Part shown: positions 1 through 6,991 of the stretch, piece by piece
Position numbering within the stretch: position 1 is the first letter of the stretch
How the letters are laid out: every line of letters begins with the position of its first letter
From: a bacterium
Lineage (GTDB): Bacteria; Actinomycetota; Acidimicrobiia; Spongiisociales; ZC4RG35
DNA length: 64,000 bases
NCBI GenBank assembly: GCA_024638655.1
Contig: JAHEJW010000001.1
Location: 82,043-146,042 of the forward strand
Reading direction: 5' to 3'
The notes under the pieces: model-generated
Seen by the model: the letters and a program-made list of their open reading frames with translations, nothing else
What the model was told of the DNA's origin: nothing
The model's database searches: none
Program-made: the position numbers and the translations under genes

Positions 1-366
1 AGAGGCGCTGAGAATGATCCCAGTCGTCGAAAACCCACCCATCATGTAGAGCTGAACTGCCTGCTCTTCGATCTGATCCTGTAGAAGGTCGAGATCGCCG
101 GAATGGCTCTCCACGGACTCCTGGATGCGGTCCTGCTTGACCTCCAGACGCTCCACCTCGTTGAGGGCCGCCTCATAGCCGAGAGCGGCATCCTCGAACG
201 CAGCCTGGGCCTCTCGGTACTCGGCCAACTGTTCGCGCGAGTCCTCACAAGCAGCGTCGACTTGTGATCTGGTGACCGCGCCCGATGGCATTGGGAAAAG
301 AGACGCCACCAGTGCGGCCAGCGCGATTGTGAGAAGCGCGCGTTTGCGCTCTCTTCGGGCAGCCAT
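1..366 (-). CDS. Secreted coiled-coil protein, N-terminal part (truncated by window edge)
   Basis: This frame is open at the window edge, so the ORF track misses it; I read it directly from the complement. The ATG at 366 gives 122 codons running off base 1. The protein starts with a basic stretch (MAARRERKR), a hydrophobic signal segment at about residues 11-27, and then a long Glu/Gln/Ala-rich helix at about 35-105 that looks like a coiled coil. This is the architecture of the N-terminus of PcsB-like or NlpC/P60-associated cell-wall proteins, and it resembles the N-terminus of the gene at 54810. The catalytic end, if any, lies outside the window, so the function is open. Confidence 0.75.
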   Translation of the reverse strand, partial: MAARRERKRALLTIALAALVASLFPMPSGAVTRSQVDAACEDSREQLAEYREAQAAFEDAALGYEAALNEVERLEVKQDRIQESVESHSGDLDLLQDQIEEQAVQLYMMGGFSTTGIILSAS

Positions 367-492
367 GAAGGACAAATGCTAACGAAGGCTGGAGCGTGGG
401 CGAAGTCAGTCGGCAGTCGAATTCATGGTCGTGGCTCAGGCGCTGGACGCCTCCATTTGAGTTCCGGCAGGTCCCTCGTCCCCTGACGCTGG

Positions 493-1488
493 TTAGAGGA
501 TGACTCTGATCAGCGGGTAGTAGAGGGCCGCGGCGAGAATCACCCCGTCCAGTGACGCGAGCGCACCGGGGGCCCGATCGGTGAGAGATATGCGCCCCAT
601 CCGCAGCATCGAGGAGAGACCGTTGCCCGCCACCAGAGCGATGGCGATGCCCAGACCTACGAGGAGATAGCCGACAGCATCGGCGTTCCACAGAGCCGCG
701 GCAGAAACAGCACCGATGACTGCGACGATGGCCGTCGTCGAGAAAGGATCGAGGAACGGCATTGGAGGGAGCCGGGAGACCAGCGCTCCCAGGGCTGTCC
801 CGGCCGCAACCGAGACCAGGAAGATGTCGACGGCTCGATCACTTGGCGAGAAAGATGAATTCGCCAGCAGTAGCGACGCCGACGCCAAGCCGGCGATCAG
901 GCCGACCAGCAATGTTGGTGCGAAGGTCTCCACCTCCCGGTAGCCCCGAAAAGCGACTGCCCAGCCCAGACAGATCGCCACGGCGAGGCCAACCGTCAGG
1001 CCATAGCCCACACCTCCGAGCACGTGCGCAGCCAGTGCCCCGGCGGCCGCGGTTGCTACGGCGGCCAGCGGCGCAAACAGCTTCCCCCGGGCGCGAAACA
1101 CGGAGGCGATATCGGCCACCCAGCCACCGGCGATCGCAACTAGAGCCGCCGCCCAGAGTGCCTGGACTTGAAAAGCGGCAACGACCGCGATGATCAAGAC
1201 CAGGAAGGGGGCAAACCCGACGAGGTCTGCGGGAGCTATCGCTGCAGGCTGGCTGCCACCGGAGACGGGAGGCAGCAGCACTACTTCGTCGTTCTCATCA
1301 ACCGGAGCGCTCATCTCTGCCTCGTCACCATTGAGCCAAACCCTTGCGGTCCCCAGCCCTTCGCGGAACTCCCGACCGAACTTCTCAGCGGCCGCTTCGA
1401 CGACTTCGGAGACCGTCGATCCAGGGATGTCGAGCCGGGAGGCACCGGCTATCTCTCGAAGATTCGCGAACAGTCGCAGCTTGGCCAT
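493..1488 (-). CDS. MoaD/ThiS-like ubiquitin-fold domain fused to a CdsA-like membrane domain
   Basis: I place the start at the ATG at 1488 rather than 1506 because MAKLRLFANLREIAG is the usual MoaD N-terminus. Residues 1-78 look like a complete MoaD beta-grasp domain ending in PPVSGG, where a free MoaD would stop with its reactive Gly-Gly. Here the chain continues into about eight hydrophobic segments. The last 50 residues (SSMLRMG then PGALASLDGVILAA) follow the layout of the phosphatidate cytidylyltransferase signature but lack its HGG and DRxD residues. So this is probably a degenerate CdsA-type membrane domain with a ubiquitin-like head. What it does is unknown. It is divergent from the gene at 1546, with 57 bp between the starts. 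Confidence 0.75.
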   Translation of the reverse strand: MAKLRLFANLREIAGASRLDIPGSTVSEVVEAAAEKFGREFREGLGTARVWLNGDEAEMSAPVDENDEVVLLPPVSGGSQPAAIAPADLVGFAPFLVLIIAVVAAFQVQALWAAALVAIAGGWVADIASVFRARGKLFAPLAAVATAAAGALAAHVLGGVGYGLTVGLAVAICLGWAVAFRGYREVETFAPTLLVGLIAGLASASLLLANSSFSPSDRAVDIFLVSVAAGTALGALVSRLPPMPFLDPFSTTAIVAVIGAVSAAALWNADAVGYLLVGLGIAIALVAGNGLSSMLRMGRISLTDRAPGALASLDGVILAAALYYPLIRVIL

Positions 1489-1545
1489 GGCCGAAGGGTA
1501 AAGCACCTGGCCCTGCCCGCGCTCGTATTGCCTACTCTCGTCTCT

Positions 1546-1965
1546 ATGAGCAAGACGATCGTCGTCCCGGTCGACGTTCCGATGGTCGGTGACGAGAGAC
1601 GCAAGAACTGGGCGAAAGTGGTCGACGCCGTCGACACGTCTAAGTCGTCAGGGTGGGCCTACGAAGGGTCATTCGTAGCCACCGGAGGCATTCAAGACGT
1701 GCCTGCCGGCGCTGTGTTGCTCGTCTACGGCGAGCGAGGATCGCGGGCAAATCCGCAGATCTCAGCCAGGGTCTACACGGTCAACCCCGACGGCACGCTG
1801 AGTTTCGAAGCCGAGGCAAAGGGAAAGGCATGGGCCCGCACCCTCCGTGACCCGGTAGAGAGGTGTCTGGGCATTGAACGCGCGGTGTACGACCTGGGCC
1901 ACATACCGGATGAGGTACTCGCCGCCGAGCTCGAATCAAGAGGATGGAAGGTGGAGCGGAAGTGA
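1546..1965 (+). CDS. Conserved hypothetical cytoplasmic protein, 139 aa
   Basis: The track ORF begins at 1168 but overlaps the divergent MoaD-fusion gene; the ATG at 1546 (MSKTIVVPVDVPMVG) is the sensible start. No good Shine-Dalgarno precedes it, and a TACTCT hexamer lies seven bases upstream, so the mRNA may be leaderless. The product has no signal peptide or membrane segment and is rich in charged residues. I do not recognise the family. It overlaps the next gene by four bases (GTGA), so it is probably co-transcribed and translationally coupled with the quinone oxidoreductase. Confidence 0.65.
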   Translation: MSKTIVVPVDVPMVGDERRKNWAKVVDAVDTSKSSGWAYEGSFVATGGIQDVPAGAVLLVYGERGSRANPQISARVYTVNPDGTLSFEAEAKGKAWARTLRDPVERCLGIERAVYDLGHIPDEVLAAELESRGWKVERK

Positions 1966-2930
1966 AGGCAATAGTGGTATCCGAGAAAGGTGGCCCCGAC
2001 CAGTTGGTGTTGGAGGAGGTACCCGATCCCCAACCAGGCCCCGGAGACCTGTTGGTCGATGTAGCCGCCGCCGGTCTCAACTTCATAGATACCTACCACA
2101 GGGGTGGTCTCTACCCGATGGAATTCCCGATGACTCCCGGTCTGGAAGGCGCAGGAACCGTCACCGGACTCGGCGACGGCGTCGAAGGATTCGAGATCGG
2201 CGACCGTGTGAGCTGGGTGAGCACCATCGGCAGCTACGCCGAGAAGCACCTGATCCCCATCGATCGGGCCGTACCGGTCCCGGAACAAGTCGATGACGAA
2301 ACGGCCGCCGCTGTCCTGCTCCAGGGGATCACCGCTCACTACCTGGCCAAGGACACGTTTCCCTTGGCCGGCGGTCACCGCTGTCTGATCCACGCAGGAT
2401 CGGGGGGCGTGGGACTCCTGCTCACCCAGATAGCCAAGATGGCCGGAGCGGAGGTGGTGACCACCGTCGGGTCCCGGGAGAAGGCCGACTTGAGCAGAGC
2501 CGCGGGATCGGACCACGTCATCGTCTACACCGAAGAAGACTTCGCCGAAGCCGTGATTCAGCGCTACGGGCCAGACGGCGTCGACGTGGTCTATGACGGT
2601 GTAGGCGCCGCCACGTTCGACAAGGGCCTCGATGTCCTCCGACCCCGAGGGATGATGGTCACCTTTGGGAACGCATCAGGCCCGGTTCCCGAAGTCTCCC
2701 CTTTGATCCTGATGCAGAAAGGCTCGCTGTTTCTCACCCGGCCAACGATGTTCCACTACATCCCAACCAGGGAGGAACTCCTCGCCCGGACAGGTGATCT
2801 GTTCGGTTGGATCGGGGAGGGTGAGCTCGAGGTGCGAATCGGCGAGCGCTACCCGCTTGCCGAGGCCGCCGAGGCGCATCGAGCCCTGGAAGGCAGAAGA
2901 ACGACGGGCAAGGTTCTGATACTCCCCTGA
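1962..2930 (+). CDS. qor: NADPH:quinone oxidoreductase, zinc-free MDR family
   Basis: This is a medium-chain dehydrogenase/reductase of the quinone oxidoreductase type, about 322 aa and of usual length. An N-terminal GroES-like fold (GLNFIDTYHRGGLYP at about 39-53) is followed by a Rossmann domain with HAGSGGVG at about 144-151, and the C-terminus ends TTGKVLILP. The catalytic zinc ligands of alcohol dehydrogenases are absent, as expected for the QOR branch, which reduces quinones with NADPH in the cytoplasm. I chose the GTG at 1962 over the ATG at 1944 because it has a GGTGGAG site upstream and makes a GTGA overlap with the preceding stop. Confidence 0.9.
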   Translation: MKAIVVSEKGGPDQLVLEEVPDPQPGPGDLLVDVAAAGLNFIDTYHRGGLYPMEFPMTPGLEGAGTVTGLGDGVEGFEIGDRVSWVSTIGSYAEKHLIPIDRAVPVPEQVDDETAAAVLLQGITAHYLAKDTFPLAGGHRCLIHAGSGGVGLLLTQIAKMAGAEVVTTVGSREKADLSRAAGSDHVIVYTEEDFAEAVIQRYGPDGVDVVYDGVGAATFDKGLDVLRPRGMMVTFGNASGPVPEVSPLILMQKGSLFLTRPTMFHYIPTREELLARTGDLFGWIGEGELEVRIGERYPLAEAAEAHRALEGRRTTGKVLILP

Positions 2931-3064
2931 GGGCACCACGGAGCCCGTTCGCTCCATATGGCCCCGAGTGATGAGTGATCTGGGCGTGTGGCCACCGGGC
3001 GTAGATCGGGGCCCAGGCCAATGGAAGCAAGGCCTAACGTACCGGGTAGCGAGCCAGGAGCCGG

Positions 3065-3769
3065 ATGACGGACTATGCAGATCTCTTCAGGCAGAGTTAC
3101 AGCACATCACTCTTGGCAGACTCGGCCTTCCGGACGGGAATCTCCCTTGGTCTTCCCGCTCCGGGCCTCCAACCGCTGGATCGAGCCAGCAAGCTGGCTG
3201 GTCCGGCGGTCACGGTAGACGCCCAAACCGACTTGGTCTCGATCTTGGACGCGGTGCACCGGGCCGAGCCCGGTGATGTTGTCGTGATCTCCAACCAGAG
3301 TGTTCCAGCAGCTTTGATGGGCGATCTGATCGGAACCGAAGCGCTTCGCAAAGGACTCGCCGGGTTCGTGGTCGATGGCCTGGTGCGCGATACGGTCGAA
3401 CTGATCGCCATGGGACTTCCCGTCTTCTGTCGGGGCTCCCACCCGGCCGGCCCTCTCAAGGTTCCCGCCGAGCTAAAGGGCATCGGTGAGGTCGGCGGGG
3501 ATATCTCGGTGGGTGGAGCCAGCGTGAGCCCGGGGATGTGGATCTTCGGAGATGCGGACGGGGTGATCATCCTTGACGAGAACGGCCTGGATCAGATCGT
3601 TGAGGCTGCTGAGGCCGCCCGCCAGCAAGAGGAGGCGTTGGCCCAGGAGATCGCGTCGGGCACAGCCCTGGGTGATGCCTTCGAGTTGGACGAATTCCTC
3701 TCACAGCGGCGCTCCGATCCTCAGGCCAACTTCAACGCCCACCTGACGAGTATCAACCGCGCCATCTGA
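3065..3769 (+). CDS. RraA-family protein (possible 4-hydroxy-4-methyl-2-oxoglutarate aldolase type)
   Basis: The 234-aa product has the RraA fold signature: a central GFVVDGLVRDT segment carrying the Arg and Asp used in the aldolase members, then GLPVFCRG and the closing GDADGVIIL motif. The family includes RNase E inhibitor RraA, HMG/CHA aldolases and oxaloacetate decarboxylases; the sequence alone does not separate these. Since no RNase E context is visible, a metal-dependent aldolase or decarboxylase is more likely. AGGAGCCGG lies just upstream of the ATG. The gene stands alone, 134 bp after the quinone oxidoreductase on the same strand. Confidence 0.8.
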   Translation: MTDYADLFRQSYSTSLLADSAFRTGISLGLPAPGLQPLDRASKLAGPAVTVDAQTDLVSILDAVHRAEPGDVVVISNQSVPAALMGDLIGTEALRKGLAGFVVDGLVRDTVELIAMGLPVFCRGSHPAGPLKVPAELKGIGEVGGDISVGGASVSPGMWIFGDADGVIILDENGLDQIVEAAEAARQQEEALAQEIASGTALGDAFELDEFLSQRRSDPQANFNAHLTSINRAI

Positions 3770-4019
3770 CGGGCACTGCAGAGCCAAGAAGTCGAGCTCC
3801 GAGTCTCCGGCACTCGGCTACCGACGTGACCCTCTTCGGTCAGGTAAAGCTCCCATCGGCCGCCAGCGCTGGCTCCTCATGTGCATGCCACGCCTGAGCC
3901 AGGTACCGGCTTGCGAGCGGCCGGCAAGGCTGTGCGCGTCGCACCAAGGGTTAGACGGAGAACGCGATCGAGCTCGGGTGGAGCGAGACGAGCCCGATGG
4001 AGGTCCACGCCTTCCAGCC
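3770..4019. other. Intergenic gap with no recognisable feature
   Basis: This 250-bp gap lies between the convergent RraA-family and FetB-like genes. I found no tRNA, no strong hairpin with a T-tract and no convincing ORF. The track ORF 3879..4133 runs antisense into the FetB gene and looks like a shadow. Confidence 0.5.
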
Positions 4020-4844
4020 TCAAGATTCGTCTTCCTCCTCCTTGACCCAGTCGGCGACCAACAGATCGTTGGTGACTGCTCCTCTCGTTATTGCGGCGAC
4101 AGTGGAAATGACGCAGAGAGCCGCCGTACCTAGGACCAGGTACATCACCAGAAGCTGAACCGTCACTGCCTCGACGGGGTCGACTCCGGCAAGGAGCAGG
4201 CCGGTCATGGCACCCGGCAACGCGATGAGACCGACCACCTTGGTCCGCTCCACCTGCGGGATGATCGAAGATCTCGCCGCTCGCGGAGCCATGAAGCGGA
4301 CGATCTGACGCCGATCTAATCCCAAGGACAGGAGGGCTTCGAGCTCCCCCCTCCGCTCACGGTTCAGCTCGACCGACTGGTTGACACCGAGCACAGCCGA
4401 TGGGACCGCATTGCCGATGGTGATCCCGGCGATGACGACCAAGGACACCGGGCCGTAGGCGATTACCCCAAACCCGAAGGTGACCGCGACGGAGATCAGT
4501 GCCGACCCAACGACGGCACCGAACGTGACGAGACCGAGACCACCGATCCGGTGCTTCGCTCGTCGTACAACGACGAATGTGGCGATACCGACCATCACCC
4601 CTACCCAGAGCCAGGCCAAGTAGATGGCGGCGGCCGCCTCGAAGATGAAGAGGAGCAGGAAGCCAACTGCAAACAACTGAACGGCTGCGCGCAACGAGGC
4701 TTCGATGAGGCGACGCTCGATACGGAGCCCCAGCCACCACGCCAGCCCCATCGCCAGCAACACCAACGAAAGCGAGGCCAGAACGACGCCGAAGCCGGTC
4801 GCCTCCGATGTCAGCGATGCCTGTGCGAAAAGCATTCGCGGCAC
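4020..4844 (-). CDS. FetB-like ABC transporter permease (UPF0014/YbbM family)
   Basis: The 274-aa membrane protein has about seven hydrophobic segments. The middle carries AGITIGNAVPSAVLGVNQ followed by the cytoplasmic ELEALLSLGLDRRQIV loop and the PGAMTGLLLAGVDPVEA motif, all typical of the FetB/YbbM family. In E. coli FetB pairs with the ATPase FetA in iron export; plant and bacterial relatives are linked to aluminium tolerance. No FetA-type ATPase adjoins it here, so the partner must be elsewhere. The protein ends with an acidic tail (KEEEDES). A second possible start is the ATG at 4835. Confidence 0.85.
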   Translation of the reverse strand: MPRMLFAQASLTSEATGFGVVLASLSLVLLAMGLAWWLGLRIERRLIEASLRAAVQLFAVGFLLLFIFEAAAAIYLAWLWVGVMVGIATFVVVRRAKHRIGGLGLVTFGAVVGSALISVAVTFGFGVIAYGPVSLVVIAGITIGNAVPSAVLGVNQSVELNRERRGELEALLSLGLDRRQIVRFMAPRAARSSIIPQVERTKVVGLIALPGAMTGLLLAGVDPVEAVTVQLLVMYLVLGTAALCVISTVAAITRGAVTNDLLVADWVKEEEDES

Positions 4845-4938
4845 GGTAGAACCCAGAAGCCGATCTCAAAGGTCCCGTCCAGGTCCTATCCCAGCACTCG
4901 TTTGAGAGGCCGGGCAGTCCTCGAAGGCAGCAGCCGCA

Positions 4939-5640
4939 TCAAGTCCTCGAATTGGGTGACTCGTCCCCCACCCAAACCACGTAGCTCAGACTCGCTCCCC
5001 GATATTCGGCGGTGACCTCCCAGCATCCTTCTTGGGGGATCTCCAGACCGACGAGCATGAAGCTGCCCAGATCCGGATGCGTTCCATTGGTGCCCGGACC
5101 GCCTGCTTGCACCGTGGGCGCGGCCCCGTCGAGATGCTCCGCGGTGACGGTGATGTCCGGCAGCGGCTCCCGGTCGAAGACGTAGCCTTCCGCCCACCAG
5201 AAGGTCTTTTGGGTGAGGCTTCCGTCCTCTCCGACCGGGAGGTCCGACCAGATTTGCCCCTGGGTGTCGACCATGGTCCACAGGTCCGGAGTTCCAAACC
5301 AGACGCCGTCGTAGAGGGCCGGTGGAGCTTCGGGAGCCTCAGAAGCAGGCGAAAACGGGATGTTGCCCGGCGCCGTGACGGGACAACTGTCCCTGCCATC
5401 CTCGGCCAATGTGGTTGTCGTTGTGCCTGCCGCGGCCAGTGGCGCGACTCGTCCCGATTCGGGCCACAAGACCACCGTTCCGAAAACGATCACCACCAAG
5501 GCTGTAGCCGCCGACAATCCAGCGAAGAGAGTCCGGCGATGGCGGTCTCGGACCAGGCGGGCAAATGACGGCCTGCTGGCTCGTCGACCGACATCGGAAG
5601 CGGCCTTGCCGGCTCTCGAGGCGAACTCCTCAAATCTCAT
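4939..5640 (-). CDS. Single-pass membrane protein, probable sigma-factor partner
   Basis: The 233-aa protein has a basic cytoplasmic N-terminus of about 36 residues, one membrane segment (LFAGLSAATALVVIVFGTVVLW), a Thr-rich stretch and a soluble extracytoplasmic domain. Its start lies inside the end of the ECF sigma gene (11-bp overlap), which suggests translational coupling. Position and topology fit an anti-sigma factor or sensor, but I see no zinc-binding HxxxCxxC motif in the short N-terminal part, so this role is inferred from context only. The extracytoplasmic domain is not one I recognise. Confidence 0.7.
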   Translation of the reverse strand: MRFEEFASRAGKAASDVGRRASRPSFARLVRDRHRRTLFAGLSAATALVVIVFGTVVLWPESGRVAPLAAAGTTTTTLAEDGRDSCPVTAPGNIPFSPASEAPEAPPALYDGVWFGTPDLWTMVDTQGQIWSDLPVGEDGSLTQKTFWWAEGYVFDREPLPDITVTAEHLDGAAPTVQAGGPGTNGTHPDLGSFMLVGLEIPQEGCWEVTAEYRGASLSYVVWVGDESPNSRT

Positions 5641-6157
5641 CGATCAGTCCTTTCGCCACGAGTTGTCGACCGAGACGCTCCCGTCCCTGGTGAAGTAGAG
5701 CCTTCACCGTCCCCGTCGCAACACCCAAAACCTGGCCAATCTCCGCCACCGGCATTCCCTCGACGTAGTGGAGGGCGACCGCCTGAGCTTGCCGGACAGG
5801 CAGTCGTCTCACCTCTTCCCAGAACTCCTCGACGTCGGGGTCCAGAGAGGTCTTGGCGCGCTCTTCATCCGACTCGAATCGAAGCGTGGCCATCGTCTCG
5901 GAGCGAAGCCGACGCCACCGAGAGCGAGCCAAGTTGAGTGCAACCCGCCTGACCCAGCCATCGGGGGAAGCCATTCTCCCTACGCGCGGCCAATCCCGGT
6001 GGGCTCGCAAGAACGCCTCTTGAGCCAGGTCCTCGGCGACCCACCGGCTGCCCGTCATGCCATAGACCAACCCCACGACGGCGGGGTATTCGCGCTGGTA
6101 GAGCTGTTCGAACGATCCTGGAACCTGAACCTCTGACACGGCATCGGATTCGGTCAT
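5630..6157 (-). CDS. ECF-type RNA polymerase sigma factor
   Basis: The protein has sigma region 2 (FEQLYQREYPAVVGLVYGMTG then AEDLAQEAFLRAHRDW) and region 4 (QAVALHYVEGMPVAEIGQVLG followed by GTVKALLHQGRERL), joined by a short linker as in SigE-like ECF factors. I prefer the ATG at 6157, preceded by GCGAGG at good spacing, over the GTG at 6187 reported in the track. It recruits RNA polymerase to its own set of promoters. The downstream overlapping gene encodes the likely membrane-bound regulator. Confidence 0.9.
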   Translation of the reverse strand: MTESDAVSEVQVPGSFEQLYQREYPAVVGLVYGMTGSRWVAEDLAQEAFLRAHRDWPRVGRMASPDGWVRRVALNLARSRWRRLRSETMATLRFESDEERAKTSLDPDVEEFWEEVRRLPVRQAQAVALHYVEGMPVAEIGQVLGVATGTVKALLHQGRERLGRQLVAKGLIDEI

Positions 6158-6244
6158 CCAAACCTCGCGGATCTGAGAGGATTTCACACCCTAAGAACGC
6201 ATGAAGCCGCTGCGAGGTTTAGATGAATTCGGGCTCGGCCGCCT

Positions 6245-6991
6245 CTAGGACCCCACGAGCAGCTGCGTGGTCCTTTGTGCGCGAGCAGCCAGGTCGAGCC
6301 AGATCTGAGCCGAGCCGGGATGGCGATGCGCCACCCCTCGCCAACGATGTTCGGCAACCTCATAAACCAGAGCCAGCTCCTCCCGCGAAGGGTCCCGCCC
6401 CGCACTACGGAGGCTGGCCCAAGTGGCCCCGAGCATCAGATGGCCCGACCACAGCGAGGTGAGCCACCGGTCGAGTTCGTCGACCATCTCTATCCGGCCG
6501 AAGGAATCTTCTCCCTCGATGACCAGTCCGACGCGTCCCGGAAGAACCGGCTCGATCCGCATCTCGTCTGCGACTGCGAGCAAGAAGTCGCGATCCCCGT
6601 GAGCATGTTCCCGCACGTCGGGGTAGCACCGCCCGACCGAATCGAGCCAGGGGACCGCCCAATGGATCAACCTGTCACCCACCAGGAAGCGCCGGAGCTC
6701 GTAGGCCCTCGTGGCCAGATCTGGTTCGTCGGCCGCCCAATGACGACCCTCAGACTCTGCCAGCGCGGCCGCGAAATGGGCCAATTCGGGGAGTGTGTCT
6801 CCCTCCAGATCGTGGCCGGCACGCCGGGCCTTGTTCTTCAAGTCCTCGATGGGGTCGAAATAGACCACGACGGCCTTCTCAGTGGGGGGGCGGTCATCCC
6901 AGAGCGTGGATGACCGAGCCTCGGCCCATTGGTCGGCCGTCTCTGCCCAGCGAAGGGCCTCTTCGAAGCTCGCTTCAGAAGCGGTAGGCAT
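6245..6991 (-). CDS. Hypothetical helical protein coupled to the molybdopterin subunit
   Basis: I start this at the ATG at 6991 (MPTASEASFEEALRWAET), which overlaps the last codons of the molybdopterin oxidoreductase; the earlier start in the track lies well inside that gene. The 248-aa product is Trp-, Glu- and Arg-rich, predicted mostly helical and soluble, with no metal or nucleotide motif that I recognise. As the last gene of the DsrE-TusA-SoeBC-SoeA operon it could be a maturation or insertion chaperone for the Mo enzyme, in the way TorD and NarJ serve theirs, but I see no TorD signature. The function is unknown. Confidence 0.7.
   Translation of the reverse strand: MPTASEASFEEALRWAETADQWAEARSSTLWDDRPPTEKAVVVYFDPIEDLKNKARRAGHDLEGDTLPELAHFAAALAESEGRHWAADEPDLATRAYELRRFLVGDRLIHWAVPWLDSVGRCYPDVREHAHGDRDFLLAVADEMRIEPVLPGRVGLVIEGEDSFGRIEMVDELDRWLTSLWSGHLMLGATWASLRSAGRDPSREELALVYEVAEHRWRGVAHRHPGSAQIWLDLAARAQRTTQLLVGS

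Noticed and set aside
3879-4133. 84-aa ORF between RraA and FetB genes
   Set aside because: It runs into the FetB gene on the other strand and has no recognisable features.
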